Source of the DNA: Campylobacter sp. LR291e | Lineage (GTDB): Bacteria; Campylobacterota; Campylobacteria; Campylobacterales; Campylobacteraceae | Direction of reading: 5' to 3' | Length of the DNA: 64,000 nt | Assembly: GCF_008633915.1 (NCBI RefSeq) | Contig: NZ_VJNV01000015.1 | Coordinates: forward strand, 62,001 to 126,000 | In this document: positions 56,241 through 64,000 of the stretch, piece after piece | How positions within the stretch are numbered: position 1 is the first letter of the stretch | Layout: each line of letters opens with the position of its first letter | Made by a program: the position numbers and the translations under genes | The notes under the pieces: model-generated | Told to the model about the DNA's origin: nothing | Databases searched by the model: none | The model's input: the letters and a program-made list of their open reading frames with translations, nothing else

Positions 56241-56512
56241 TTATTTAAAAAGTTCATTGTGAGAACCTAAGTTAATAGCTTTTAAAATTAAAAGATTTTT
56301 ATTTTTTTCATATATCAATAATAAATCTGGTTTAATGTGACATTCGCGAAGTTCAATTAAGCTTCCTTTTAACTTATGGTTTTTATATTTTTGTTCTAAA
56401 ATTTCATCATTTATTAATTTTCAATAACATAATCAACAAGTTCTCTATCTTTATCACTTAGCTTGTCATAGGATTTATCAAATTTTTTTGTTGTAATAAA
56501 ATCATATTTCAT
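56241..56512 (-). pseudogene. YafQ/RelE-type toxin remnant
   Basis: ATG 56512 opens a type II mRNA-interferase toxin of the YafQ group: KYDFITTKKFDKSYDKL, then a stop after DYVIEN. The next frame continues LINDEILEQKYKNHKLKG, ELRECHIKPDLLLIYEK and LGSHNELF, keeping the His residues of YafQ. One extra A in the A4 run near 56415 would restore the gene (about 90 residues). The start overlaps the antitoxin stop (ATGA), the usual coupling. As it stands, toxin is not made. Confidence 0.72.
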
Positions 56513-56761
56513 TTGATTTTTCTAAATTCTTTATATTCTTTCATTGATTTAAAGGTTTTTAATTCACCTTTTTTGTATTTTTCATTAAGTTCTTTACTTT
56601 CTTTTTCCATTTGTGTAATAATTTCCTGCCTTATTTTTATTTGTTTTTATTTTAGCATCTATACTTTTTGCAAGTCCCCTAAAAGCTGGTAAAAATTCTT
56701 CTTTAACATTTTCTATAATCAGTGTTATTTTTTCACCTTTATTTATAAATTTATTAATCAC
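56509..56761 (-). pseudogene. Antitoxin partner of the YafQ-like toxin, frameshifted
   Basis: The frame from GTG 56761 (overlapping the stop of the gene upstream, GTGA) reads LIIENVKEEFLPAFRGLAKS, then loses register near 56640. The other frame continues as QEIITQMEKESKELNEKY and ends EYKEFRKIK with a stop overlapping the toxin ATG. The acidic/basic helical composition and position fit a RelB/DinJ-like antitoxin. Both halves of the pair are broken, so the module is dead if the sequence is correct. Confidence 0.6.
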
Positions 56762-57327
56762 ACAAGCAAATTTACATTGCTATCATCATTATTTTTTAAC
56801 AATGCTTCCTGACTTTTTTCTAAATTTTCTCTAAGTTTTTCTTGCATTTTTTTCAATACTTCTTCTAATAAATTCTTACTATCTTCAAGCATTTTTAAAT
56901 TTGTGCTTGCATTTTCAGTTTTGTTTTTATTTAGTAAATTATCAAGTGTGCTTACAAGCTTATCCATAGCAACATTTTGCGTATTTTCATCGCTTGTACC
57001 AGGTAAAATATCAGCTATTTGCATAGCAGAAGTAATCAAGTCCTGTGGGTTAAGCTCACTCACCTTAGAATTATCCAAAAATTCTTGTAAAAGTGGTTCT
57101 ACATCTTTCATAGCCTCTTTAATCTCATCTAAATCTTCTTGACTTAATTTTGACCCCTCATAAGAAAAGTTAAATCCATATTCTCTTCTTAAACTTAGAC
57201 TTTGTCCACTTTCATCTTGTAAATAATTTACACTTTGATTATCATACATACTTAAAGAAATGGTATTGCCACTTTTTGTAGTGTATGTAGTGTAAAAATT
57301 TTGATTATTGCTTGCATCAACTTGCAT
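56758..57327 (-). CDS. Unknown helical protein
   Basis: 189 residues, soluble, no signal peptide. The N-terminal third is Ser/Asn/Tyr-rich with NFSYEGSKLSQEDLDEIKEAM; the rest is predicted helical with repeated Leu/Lys/Glu, and the last 40 residues are likely coiled coil. No known motif. An Asp/Glu/Lys bias suggests a cytosolic protein or a type III-secreted effector-like protein, neither of which can be confirmed. The 3' end touches the antitoxin start. Divergent from the YhbP-like gene. Confidence 0.6.
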   Translation of the reverse strand: MQVDASNNQNFYTTYTTKSGNTISLSMYDNQSVNYLQDESGQSLSLRREYGFNFSYEGSKLSQEDLDEIKEAMKDVEPLLQEFLDNSKVSELNPQDLITSAMQIADILPGTSDENTQNVAMDKLVSTLDNLLNKNKTENASTNLKMLEDSKNLLEEVLKKMQEKLRENLEKSQEALLKNNDDSNVNLLV

Positions 57328-57397
57328 TTTGCGCCTTTCAATTATATTTGCTTACAAAATCGCTTTTTTTGCGTTTTATTTTAGTATAATTTTTCTT

Positions 57398-57802
57398 ATG
57401 AATGAACAAATTTTTAATTTTATTAAAAAAAATAAGCTTTTAAGCCTTTGCATACGTGATGAAATAGGCGTTTATACAGCAAGTTGTTTTTATGCCTTTG
57501 ATGAGTTAAATTTAGCCCTAATAATTGCCTCAAATGAAAATTCAAAGCATATTAAACTAGCCTTAAAAGATTCTAACATAGCTATAAATATAGCAAAGCT
57601 TAGTAAAATTTCTCTTTTAAAGGGTATCCAGGCAAAGGCTATTTTTAAAATAGCTAATGAAAAACAAGAAAAAATTTATTATAAAAAATTTCCCTTTGCA
57701 AAATTTGCTAATGATTTTAAGCTGTATAGCCTTTATTTACAATGGGCAAAGCTAACTGATAATAGCTTAATGCTTACTTCAAAGCTTGAATTTAATCGCT
57801 AG
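57398..57802 (+). CDS. YhbP-like PNPOx-superfamily protein
   Basis: 134 residues. The pattern FIKKNKLLSLCIRD, CFYAFDELNLALIIASNENSKH, NIAINI and KGIQAKAIFKI, ending in LQWAKLTDN, matches the YhbP/pyridoxamine-phosphate-oxidase-like flavin-binding family. The real function is unknown. ATG 57398 is chosen because an upstream frame (from 57308) adds a hydrophobic stretch overlapping the divergent neighbour. The same gene precedes kpsM in C. jejuni (from memory). Confidence 0.78.
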   Translation: MNEQIFNFIKKNKLLSLCIRDEIGVYTASCFYAFDELNLALIIASNENSKHIKLALKDSNIAINIAKLSKISLLKGIQAKAIFKIANEKQEKIYYKKFPFAKFANDFKLYSLYLQWAKLTDNSLMLTSKLEFNR

Positions 57803-57923
57803 TTTTAAATTTAAGATATTTTTAGGCTTTTTTATTTTTACAATTTTTATATAAATTATATTTTTGCGTTTAAAAAAATAAGTTAAAATAAAGTAGATTT
57901 ATAAATATTTTTGGATAATTTTT

Positions 57924-58706
57924 ATGTTAAATGTAATCTACGCTCTATTTTTTAGAGAGCTAAAAACGCGTTTTGGTCGCAATAGACATCTTGGATATAT
58001 CTGGGTTGTTGGTGAGCCAATGAGCGTTGTTTTAACTATAACTGCTATTGTTACTATAATTAGACAATATCATGATCAAGTAATGCCTGAGGGAATTTCT
58101 ATTTTTATGTTTTTAGTTTCTGGCATTGTGCCTTATTTTATGTTTAGAACTATAGTTACTCAGTTAATGGGAGGAATTGCTGGAAATTTGGGGCTTTTTT
58201 CTTATAAGCCAGTAAAGCCTATACATGTTTTTATAGCTAGGACCTTGCTTGAATTTTGTATTTATTTTACTATATTTATATCCGTGCTTTTTGTGGTTGG
58301 TTGGTTTTTTAGGATAGATGTTATCCCAAGGCATATTTTAGAAGTGCTTTTTTGTATATTTTTATTAATGTGTGCTGGTTTTTGTTTAGGGCTTTGCTTT
58401 GCTATAGTATGGCATTTTTTCGAGCCTTTAAGGACCTTGCTCAATTATTTTAGTATCATTTTTTATTGGACTTCTGGGATTATTTTCCCTACTTGGTTAA
58501 TGCCTCAAAGTTTGCTTGATATTTTTTATTTTAATCCCTTGCTTCATATAATGGAGCTTTTAAGATATAATTTTTTTGATTATTATCCTTTGCAAGATGA
58601 ATATAGCTTTATTTATCCTATTTGTTGCTTAGCAATTGTATTATTTATAGGACTTTTCTTTTATTATTATAATAGACAGGCCCTAACTGCTGCGAGAAGA
58701 TTATGA
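57924..58706 (+). CDS. kpsM: Capsule polysaccharide export permease KpsM
   Basis: ABC-2 type inner-membrane permease exporting group 2-type capsule polysaccharide, 260 residues. Six membrane spans are predicted. The N-terminal motif ELKTRFGRNRHLGYIWVVGEP is diagnostic of KpsM. The stop overlaps the kpsT start by 4 bp (ATGA). The spacer before it (120 bp) is very AT-rich and probably holds the operon promoter, with TAAAAT-like elements that are hard to rank. Confidence 0.95.
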   Translation: MLNVIYALFFRELKTRFGRNRHLGYIWVVGEPMSVVLTITAIVTIIRQYHDQVMPEGISIFMFLVSGIVPYFMFRTIVTQLMGGIAGNLGLFSYKPVKPIHVFIARTLLEFCIYFTIFISVLFVVGWFFRIDVIPRHILEVLFCIFLLMCAGFCLGLCFAIVWHFFEPLRTLLNYFSIIFYWTSGIIFPTWLMPQSLLDIFYFNPLLHIMELLRYNFFDYYPLQDEYSFIYPICCLAIVLFIGLFFYYYNRQALTAARRL

Positions 58707-59365
58707 TAAAACTAATAAATTTAAGCAAATCATATCCTCTATTTAATGGTTCTAGGCATTATATTTTTAAGGATTTTAGCTTTGAATTTCCTGAAAATTG
58801 TTCTATAGGGCTAATGGGTGGTAATGGGGCTGGAAAATCTACATTAATGAAGCTTTTAAGTGGTGCAGAATTGCCTGATAGAGGAAAAATCGTTACAAAT
58901 AAAAAACTTTCTTGGCCACTTGGCTTAAATGGGGCCTTTCAAGGTTCTTTAACTGCAAGGGATAATGTTAAATTTGTGTCAAGGGTTTATGGCTATCATG
59001 GACCGGCTTTAAAAGAAAAGGTTCAATTTGTACAAGACTTTGCTGAAATTGGTAAATTTTTTGATGAGCCTATGAAAAATTTTTCTTCTGGAATGTGTGC
59101 AAGGATTGCCTTTGGTTTAAGTATGGCATTTGACTTTGATTATTATCTAATAGACGAGGCAGGGGCTGTTGGGGACCCTAAATTTAGAGAAAAAAGCGTT
59201 AAGCTTTATAAGGAAAGATTGAGTAAATCAAAGGTTATTATGGTATCGCACAATGTTTCTGAAATTAAAGAATGGTGTGATAAAATCATATTTATGAAAG
59301 ACGGGACAATTACTGTATATGATGATATAGAAGAAGGAATTGCCGTTTATCAAGGAAAACAATGA
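58703..59365 (+). CDS. kpsT: Capsule export ATP-binding protein KpsT
   Basis: ATPase partner of KpsM, 220 residues. Walker A GGNGAGKST is at about 39-47, the capsule-export-type signature FSSGMCARIAFGL and Walker B YLIDEAGAVGD follow, with the switch His in VSHNVSEI. Overlaps kpsM and kpsE by 4 bp each. Confidence 0.96.
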   Translation: MIKLINLSKSYPLFNGSRHYIFKDFSFEFPENCSIGLMGGNGAGKSTLMKLLSGAELPDRGKIVTNKKLSWPLGLNGAFQGSLTARDNVKFVSRVYGYHGPALKEKVQFVQDFAEIGKFFDEPMKNFSSGMCARIAFGLSMAFDFDYYLIDEAGAVGDPKFREKSVKLYKERLSKSKVIMVSHNVSEIKEWCDKIIFMKDGTITVYDDIEEGIAVYQGKQ

Positions 59366-60471
59366 AATATAATTTTAATGATATAAAAAATTTAAATATT
59401 TTTGATTCTTTTAAAATAGTTTGGATTTTAATGATTTTTGTTGTTGTTTATTATGTATTAATAGCAGCGAATCGTTATGTAAGTACTATGAGTTTAAGCG
59501 TTCGTTCTACTAGTGGAGAAGTAGCACAAAATAGTGGAATTTTATCCTTACTTAGTACAAGCACTAGCACGGGCGAGGATATTAAATTTTTACAAGGATA
59601 TATACAATCTTTCGATATGCTAAGATTGCTAGAAGAAAAAATAGAACTTAAAAAGCTTTACCAAGAACAATTTATAGACTTACCTTTTAAAATTTGGGAT
59701 TCTTCTTCTTCTGAAAGTTATTTACAATACTTTCAAAACAGGGTTAAGGTTCATACTGATGATAAAACAGGGCTTTTAGTAGTTGACGTAGAAGGCTTTA
59801 CTCCTGATTCAGCCTTGCTTATCGCAAGGACCATTATGGAAGAGAGTGAAAAATTTATCAATGAAATTTCTCACAAGGCCGCAAGAGAGCAAATGGCGTT
59901 TGCAGAAGAAGAAATTTTTAAATATAAAGAAAGATTTCAAAAGGCACAAGCTGAGTTAATAGCCTTTCAAAACGAACATGGCACCTTTGACCCATTAAAA
60001 CAAGCCGAGGCCAAGGCTACCTTAATAGCAAAGCTTGAAACGGATATAGCTCAAAAAGAAGCACAATACTCAACCATGCAAAGCTATATGAATGAAACAG
60101 CACCAGAAGTAGTTTTAATAAAGGCAGAGTTATCTTCTTTAAAAAAGCAACTTGATAAAGAATATTCAAAAATTTCATCAAATGAAGAAACAAGTAAGCT
60201 AAATGAGTTAGGGGCTTTGTATCAAAATTTAATAATAGAGGCAGAATTTGCTCAAAAAGCCTACGAGGCCTCGCTTACTTCTTTTGAAAGTTCGCGTATA
60301 GAAGCAGCTAGGAAGATAAAGCAATTAGTAGTAGTTCAAAGCCCAACCCTGCCTGATAGCGCAAAATACCCAGAAAGACTTTATAATATAATAACTGCTT
60401 TTATAGTGTTTTCTGTGTGTTTTGGTATCTTTAAATTTATAAAAATCATAATAGAGGAGCATAAGTATTAA
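59362..60471 (+). CDS. kpsE: Capsule export inner-membrane protein KpsE
   Basis: 369 residues of the polysaccharide co-polymerase (PCP-3) family linking the ABC exporter to KpsD. One membrane span lies near each end (about 20-42 and 340-362), around a large periplasmic domain with long coiled coils (about 175-320). The SPTLPDSAKYPERL motif before the second span is typical. Overlaps kpsD by one base. Confidence 0.94.
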   Translation: MKYNFNDIKNLNIFDSFKIVWILMIFVVVYYVLIAANRYVSTMSLSVRSTSGEVAQNSGILSLLSTSTSTGEDIKFLQGYIQSFDMLRLLEEKIELKKLYQEQFIDLPFKIWDSSSSESYLQYFQNRVKVHTDDKTGLLVVDVEGFTPDSALLIARTIMEESEKFINEISHKAAREQMAFAEEEIFKYKERFQKAQAELIAFQNEHGTFDPLKQAEAKATLIAKLETDIAQKEAQYSTMQSYMNETAPEVVLIKAELSSLKKQLDKEYSKISSNEETSKLNELGALYQNLIIEAEFAQKAYEASLTSFESSRIEAARKIKQLVVVQSPTLPDSAKYPERLYNIITAFIVFSVCFGIFKFIKIIIEEHKY

Positions 60472-62126
60472 TGAAAAAATTAGTTATTATTTTAAGCCTT
60501 TGTATATTTTGTTTTGGTGCTGTTGATGTAAGTCAGATTGCTGCATCAAGCCAAAGCACAGAACAAAACTTAACAACCCAGCAAACAACAATTCAAACTC
60601 AACAAAGCCAAGATTTAAACGCAACTATGCAAAAAGAACAAATTCAAGTATTTGGTGCACATTTATTTAGTGGAAATTTTAGAAATTTTACTCAAAGACT
60701 TTATAATCCTGATTATAAAATAGCAGTAGGGGATCAAATTAGCCTTAAAATATGGGGAGCTGTTGAGTATGCCCAAATTTTAGTAGTTGATTCGCAAGGC
60801 AATATTTTCATACCAAAGGTGGGGGCTATAAAGGTTTTAGGAGTGAAAAATAGCCAACTTTTAAATGTTATACAATCAAGCGTTAGAAGAGTTTATAAGC
60901 AAAATGTCTTTGTTTATGCAGATATGAATGCCTATCAAAATGTAAGCGTTTTTGTAACGGGTAATGTAAATGCTCCTGGACTTTACGAGGGATTAAGTTC
61001 AGATTCTATAATCCAGTATATAGATAAAGCGGGAGGCATAAATTTAGAATATGGTAGTTTTAGGGACATTAAAGTTTTGAGAAACAATAAAGTTATTAAA
61101 GAAGTTGATTTATATGATTTTTTATTAAATGGGCAAATGGAGTTGTTTCCTTATAGAAGTGGGGATGTGATTTTAGTAGGGGATGTTTTAAATTATGCCT
61201 TTGTAAGTGGGGACGTACAAAAGCCTTTTCGTTTTGAGTTAGCAGATGATATTCAAAATTTAATGGACTTAGCAAGGGTAAGTGGAGCTAAGCCTATAGT
61301 TACAAATGCCATTGTTAAAACATATGGAGATAACCATAAATTAGATGTTAATGCTTATAATAAGCTAGAATTTGCAAATATAAGATTAAAAACGGGTGAT
61401 GAGGTATTATTTCGCCCAGAATACATTTCAAAGGATATTAGTATAACTATTCGTGGAGAACACGATGGAATTCAAAGCCTAGTTGTAAAGAAGGGCTCAA
61501 CCCTTGAAGATATATCTAAAATCATTAAAACAAATGCAATGTCTGATATAACTTCTTTGCAAGTATTTAGAAAAAGCGTTGCAAAAACACAAAAAGAATT
61601 AATCGCCGCCCAGCTTAAAGAACTTGAAACAATAGCCCTAACTAGCCCTTCTGTAAATGCCGAACAAGCTGCTATTAGAGCTACTCAAGCAGGGACTATT
61701 TTAGAATTTATTGAAAGGGCTAAGCAAGTTGAACCTAAGGGGCAAATTGTTATTGAAAATGTTAAGGCTTATTCTTCTATAGTGCTTGAAGAAGGCGATA
61801 TTATCAATGTCCCAAGTAAAAATAATCTAGTTATAGTACAAGGCGAAGTATCTGTTCCAGGTGCCTTTGTGTATATAAATAAAGAAAATTTAAAATATTA
61901 CATAGAATTAGCAGGTGGATATAGTGATAGGGCTGATACTTCAAGGGTTTTAGTAATTAGGGCAAGTGGCAAGGCTGAAAAATATCGTTCAAGTGTAAGT
62001 ATGAAACCAGGGGATTCTATCTTAGTTTTACCAAAGGTTGATACTCAAAATTTACAAATTTTTGGAATGATTACTCAAATTTTATATCAAATTGCCGTTG
62101 CTACAAGCGTTGTGGTAAGTATTTAA
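60471..62126 (+). CDS. kpsD: Capsule export outer-membrane/periplasmic protein KpsD, with two N-glycan sequons
   Basis: 551 residues. A signal peptide (about 1-16) without lipobox is followed by a Gln/Thr-rich linker, the polysaccharide export domain (YKIAVGDQISLKIWG near 88) and repeated SLBB domains (FVTGNVNAPGLYE, FVSGDVQKPFRFE, IVQGEVSVPGAFVY). The linker contains two Campylobacter N-glycosylation sequons, EQNLT (Asn33) and DLNAT (Asn50). It forms the trans-envelope capsule channel with KpsE. Confidence 0.95.
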   Translation: MKKLVIILSLCIFCFGAVDVSQIAASSQSTEQNLTTQQTTIQTQQSQDLNATMQKEQIQVFGAHLFSGNFRNFTQRLYNPDYKIAVGDQISLKIWGAVEYAQILVVDSQGNIFIPKVGAIKVLGVKNSQLLNVIQSSVRRVYKQNVFVYADMNAYQNVSVFVTGNVNAPGLYEGLSSDSIIQYIDKAGGINLEYGSFRDIKVLRNNKVIKEVDLYDFLLNGQMELFPYRSGDVILVGDVLNYAFVSGDVQKPFRFELADDIQNLMDLARVSGAKPIVTNAIVKTYGDNHKLDVNAYNKLEFANIRLKTGDEVLFRPEYISKDISITIRGEHDGIQSLVVKKGSTLEDISKIIKTNAMSDITSLQVFRKSVAKTQKELIAAQLKELETIALTSPSVNAEQAAIRATQAGTILEFIERAKQVEPKGQIVIENVKAYSSIVLEEGDIINVPSKNNLVIVQGEVSVPGAFVYINKENLKYYIELAGGYSDRADTSRVLVIRASGKAEKYRSSVSMKPGDSILVLPKVDTQNLQIFGMITQILYQIAVATSVVVSI

Positions 62127-62135
62127 GGTGTAAAA

Positions 62136-63083
62136 ATGGATGCGTTAAAGATTGCAAAGGAAGTATTTGAAATAGAGGCTAAGGCCATTTTAGATTTAAG
62201 CAATAAGCTAGATGATAATTTTACCAAGGTTGTTGATTTAATCTTAAATACCAAGGGACGTTGTATAATAAGTGGCATGGGAAAGAGTGGGCATATAGCT
62301 ACTAAAATAGCAGCGACTTTGGCAAGTACAGGAACGCCTAGCTTTTTTTTACACCCAAGCGAGGCATTGCATGGGGACTTAGGAATGCTTACCCCTGCTG
62401 ATGTTCTTATAAGCATATCAAATTCAGGCGAAACAGAAGAACTTTTAAAAATAATACCTGCTGTAAAAAGGCGTCAAATTAAGCTTATAGTAATGACAGG
62501 AAATATTAAATCAACCCTAGCAAAGCAAGGTGATATTATCTTAAATATATCGGTTGAAAAAGAAGCTTGTCCCTTGCAACTTGCCCCTATGAGTTCAACC
62601 ACTGCTACTTTAGCAATGGGTGATGCCCTAGCGGCAGCTTTAATGAAGGCTAAGAAATTTAAGCCTGATGATTTTGCACTTTTTCACCCAGGAGGAAGTT
62701 TAGGACGTAAGCTTTTAACTAAGGTTAAGGATGTAATGGTAAGTAAAAATTTACCTATAGTTAATCCAAATACCGAATTTAACGACCTAGTAGATGTTAT
62801 GACTAGTGGCAAACTTGGGCTTTGTATAGTTGTAGAAAATGAAAAATTAGTAGGCATTATAACAGATGGGGATTTGCGTAGGGCCTTAAAAGGCAATAAC
62901 AGACCTCGTTTTGATTTTAAGGCACAAGAAATTATGAGTAAAAATCCTAAATTAATTGATGCTGAGGCTATGGCTACTGAGGCAGAAGAATTAATGATAA
63001 AAAATAAGATTAAAGAAATAGTAGTCTCTCATAATGAAAAAATAGTAGGTATTATACAACTTTATGCTATAGGAAGTTTGTAG
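62136..63083 (+). CDS. kpsF: D-arabinose-5-phosphate isomerase KpsF
   Basis: 315 residues. A SIS domain (about 35-170; GMGKSGHIATKIAATLASTGTPSFF, SNSGETEEL) is followed by two CBS domains (about 205-315). It makes arabinose-5-phosphate, precursor of Kdo for the capsule lipid linker and lipooligosaccharide. The catalytic His of the SIS family is in LHPSEALHGDLGM. It lies 9 bp after kpsD. The stop abuts the next gene's GTG. Confidence 0.95.
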   Translation: MDALKIAKEVFEIEAKAILDLSNKLDDNFTKVVDLILNTKGRCIISGMGKSGHIATKIAATLASTGTPSFFLHPSEALHGDLGMLTPADVLISISNSGETEELLKIIPAVKRRQIKLIVMTGNIKSTLAKQGDIILNISVEKEACPLQLAPMSSTTATLAMGDALAAALMKAKKFKPDDFALFHPGGSLGRKLLTKVKDVMVSKNLPIVNPNTEFNDLVDVMTSGKLGLCIVVENEKLVGIITDGDLRRALKGNNRPRFDFKAQEIMSKNPKLIDAEAMATEAEELMIKNKIKEIVVSHNEKIVGIIQLYAIGSL

Positions 63084-64000
63084 GTGAAGTATTCTGTCGC
63101 TATTCCTGTGGATTTAAATTTAAGACCTTTGGATATTATTAAAAAAACAAAGGATATTTTAAAAAGGGCTAGTAATGAAGTAGAACTTGTCTTTGGGCAC
63201 AATGATAGGGGCAGTATTTTTGATAAATACTTTAAAAAAATCACAAAAAAAGACAATGTCAAGTTAGCCTCTGGTAAATTTTACACTCACTTAGTTTGTC
63301 AAAGTTTATTAAGAAACGAGGCCTTAAAGCTTTGTAGTAGTGATTTTGTTTATATAATGGACGTGGATTATATCTTTGATGAAGAGATTGCTGATTCTTG
63401 TATAAATGAGCTTAAAAATGGAGAAAAGCCTTTTGTTTATTTGCCTTGTTTATACCTTACAAGAAAGGGGTCAAGGTGCTTTTTTAAAAGCAATAGATTA
63501 GAAATGTTTGAAAAATTTATCAATTTTAGAAAGGACCTATTTTCAGGCATAGCCTCTCCTAGCGGTGGTAGTATTTTTTTAAAAAAGGATGATTATTTTA
63601 AAATAGGTGGCTTTGATGAGAGTTTTGTCGGACGTGGAGGAGAAGACTTTGAATTTATGATAAGGCTTGGTTTATATCATAAGCTTTTAACGCCAAGCAA
63701 GGATTTTAAGATAAATAAATTTTATAAATCCCCTATTTTAAGTGAGGGTTTTAGAAAGTATTTAAATTTCTTATCCTTGCCTTATTTTTTTGAAAAAAAG
63801 GTATCCTTTCATATTTATCACGGACGCAACCGCCTTAGGTCTTATTTTAGACAATATAAAAAAAATGCTGATATACTCGATGAAAAGATTAAATTTAACA
63901 ACGAAAATTTAAGTACAAACGAGACTTCTTTGTTAAAGCTTTATGAAGAACTTTGTAAAAAATATGAACTTTCACTTGATAAATATATTATTTTATTTGA
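63084..64000 (+). CDS. Capsule glycosyltransferase, 5' part (cut by window end, GTG start)
   Basis: The frame is open from GTG 63084, directly after the kpsF stop, to the end of the window (305 full codons). GGAAG in the kpsF tail, about nine bases upstream, serves as ribosome site. The protein begins KYSVAIPVDLNLRP and shows a GT-A-type DVD motif (IMDVDYIFDE, about residue 95) and GGFDESFVGRGGEDFEFMIRLG near 178-199, the acceptor/GRGGED motif seen in galactosyl- and GalNAc-transferases of the chondroitin-polymerase type. It is likely the first gene of the strain-variable capsule sugar region. Donor and acceptor are unknown. Confidence 0.8.
   Translation, partial: MKYSVAIPVDLNLRPLDIIKKTKDILKRASNEVELVFGHNDRGSIFDKYFKKITKKDNVKLASGKFYTHLVCQSLLRNEALKLCSSDFVYIMDVDYIFDEEIADSCINELKNGEKPFVYLPCLYLTRKGSRCFFKSNRLEMFEKFINFRKDLFSGIASPSGGSIFLKKDDYFKIGGFDESFVGRGGEDFEFMIRLGLYHKLLTPSKDFKINKFYKSPILSEGFRKYLNFLSLPYFFEKKVSFHIYHGRNRLRSYFRQYKKNADILDEKIKFNNENLSTNETSLLKLYEELCKKYELSLDKYIILF

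Overview
The window is a compact, AT-rich stretch of an Epsilonproteobacterial chromosome, almost certainly Campylobacter or a very close relative. The evidence is the very low GC, A/T-rich spacers, tight operons, and gene groups known from Campylobacter jejuni: fliI-folE-tig-clpP-def, fabI-hydA2, cysQ-gltA next to an antiporter and bioB, the kpsMTEDF capsule-export operon, and exported proteins carrying D/E-X-N-X-S/T N-glycosylation sequons. The blocks look reshuffled relative to C. jejuni (from memory, not aligned).

Layout. 1-3810 (+): 3' part of nhaA, a NlpC/P60 lipoprotein, murI, map and a P-loop ATPase. 3799-9992 (-): a complete phosphate module pstSCAB-phoU plus a PhoR/PhoB-type two-component pair, with Pho-box-like repeats upstream; its PstS has its two halves in swapped order. 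10108-11435 (-): an EF-hand-like protein, a small unknown protein and a frameshifted small exported protein. 11534-13298: obg and queC, divergent. 13363-14218: a multiply frameshifted aldo/keto reductase pseudogene. 14225-16707 (-): a polysaccharide pyruvyl transferase gene switched OFF by a G10 tract, with a T20 tract in its promoter, and a phosphoesterase fused to a degenerate polynucleotide-kinase-like domain. 16746-25225: TerC, topA, a ModE-like regulator, a CBS-domain membrane protein, an MFS exporter, murB, fliQ and mqnD. 25372-29404 (+): recA, eno, an FtsB-like protein (CTG start), an AMIN glycoprotein and an exported-type ATP-dependent DNA ligase. 29501-29925: five tRNAs behind a clear promoter. 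30172-39575: fliI and folE (-), then tig, clpP, def, yifB, a small exported protein, rmuC, nnrDE and purN (+). 39578-44561 (-): an exported unknown protein, cysQ, gltA, a cation/proton antiporter and bioB. 44666-46744: an exported Rossmann-fold protein, then a decayed integrase beside tRNA-Phe. 46881-50250: ktrB-ktrA, ribD and four tRNAs. 50296-55401: an unknown membrane-anchored protein, a radical SAM protein, fabI, hydA2 and modD. 55475-56761 (-): decayed genes (a frameshifted membrane protein and a YafQ-like toxin-antitoxin pair), then an unknown gene. 57398-64000 (+): a YhbP-like protein and the capsule operon kpsMTEDF, running into a glycosyltransferase cut by the window end.

The ordinary regions are core metabolism, translation, flagellar and envelope genes. 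Accessory character is concentrated at 10-16.7 kb, 45.4-46.7 kb, 55.5-56.8 kb and after 57.9 kb. No CRISPR array, insertion sequence or phage block was seen. I found no clearly new multi-gene system. The most informative unusual features are the doubly repeat-controlled pyruvyl transferase (G10 plus T20), the kinase-dead-looking kinase/phosphatase fusion beside it, the swapped-half PstS in a self-contained phosphate regulon, the likely CTG start of the FtsB-like gene, and several recent-looking frameshift wrecks.
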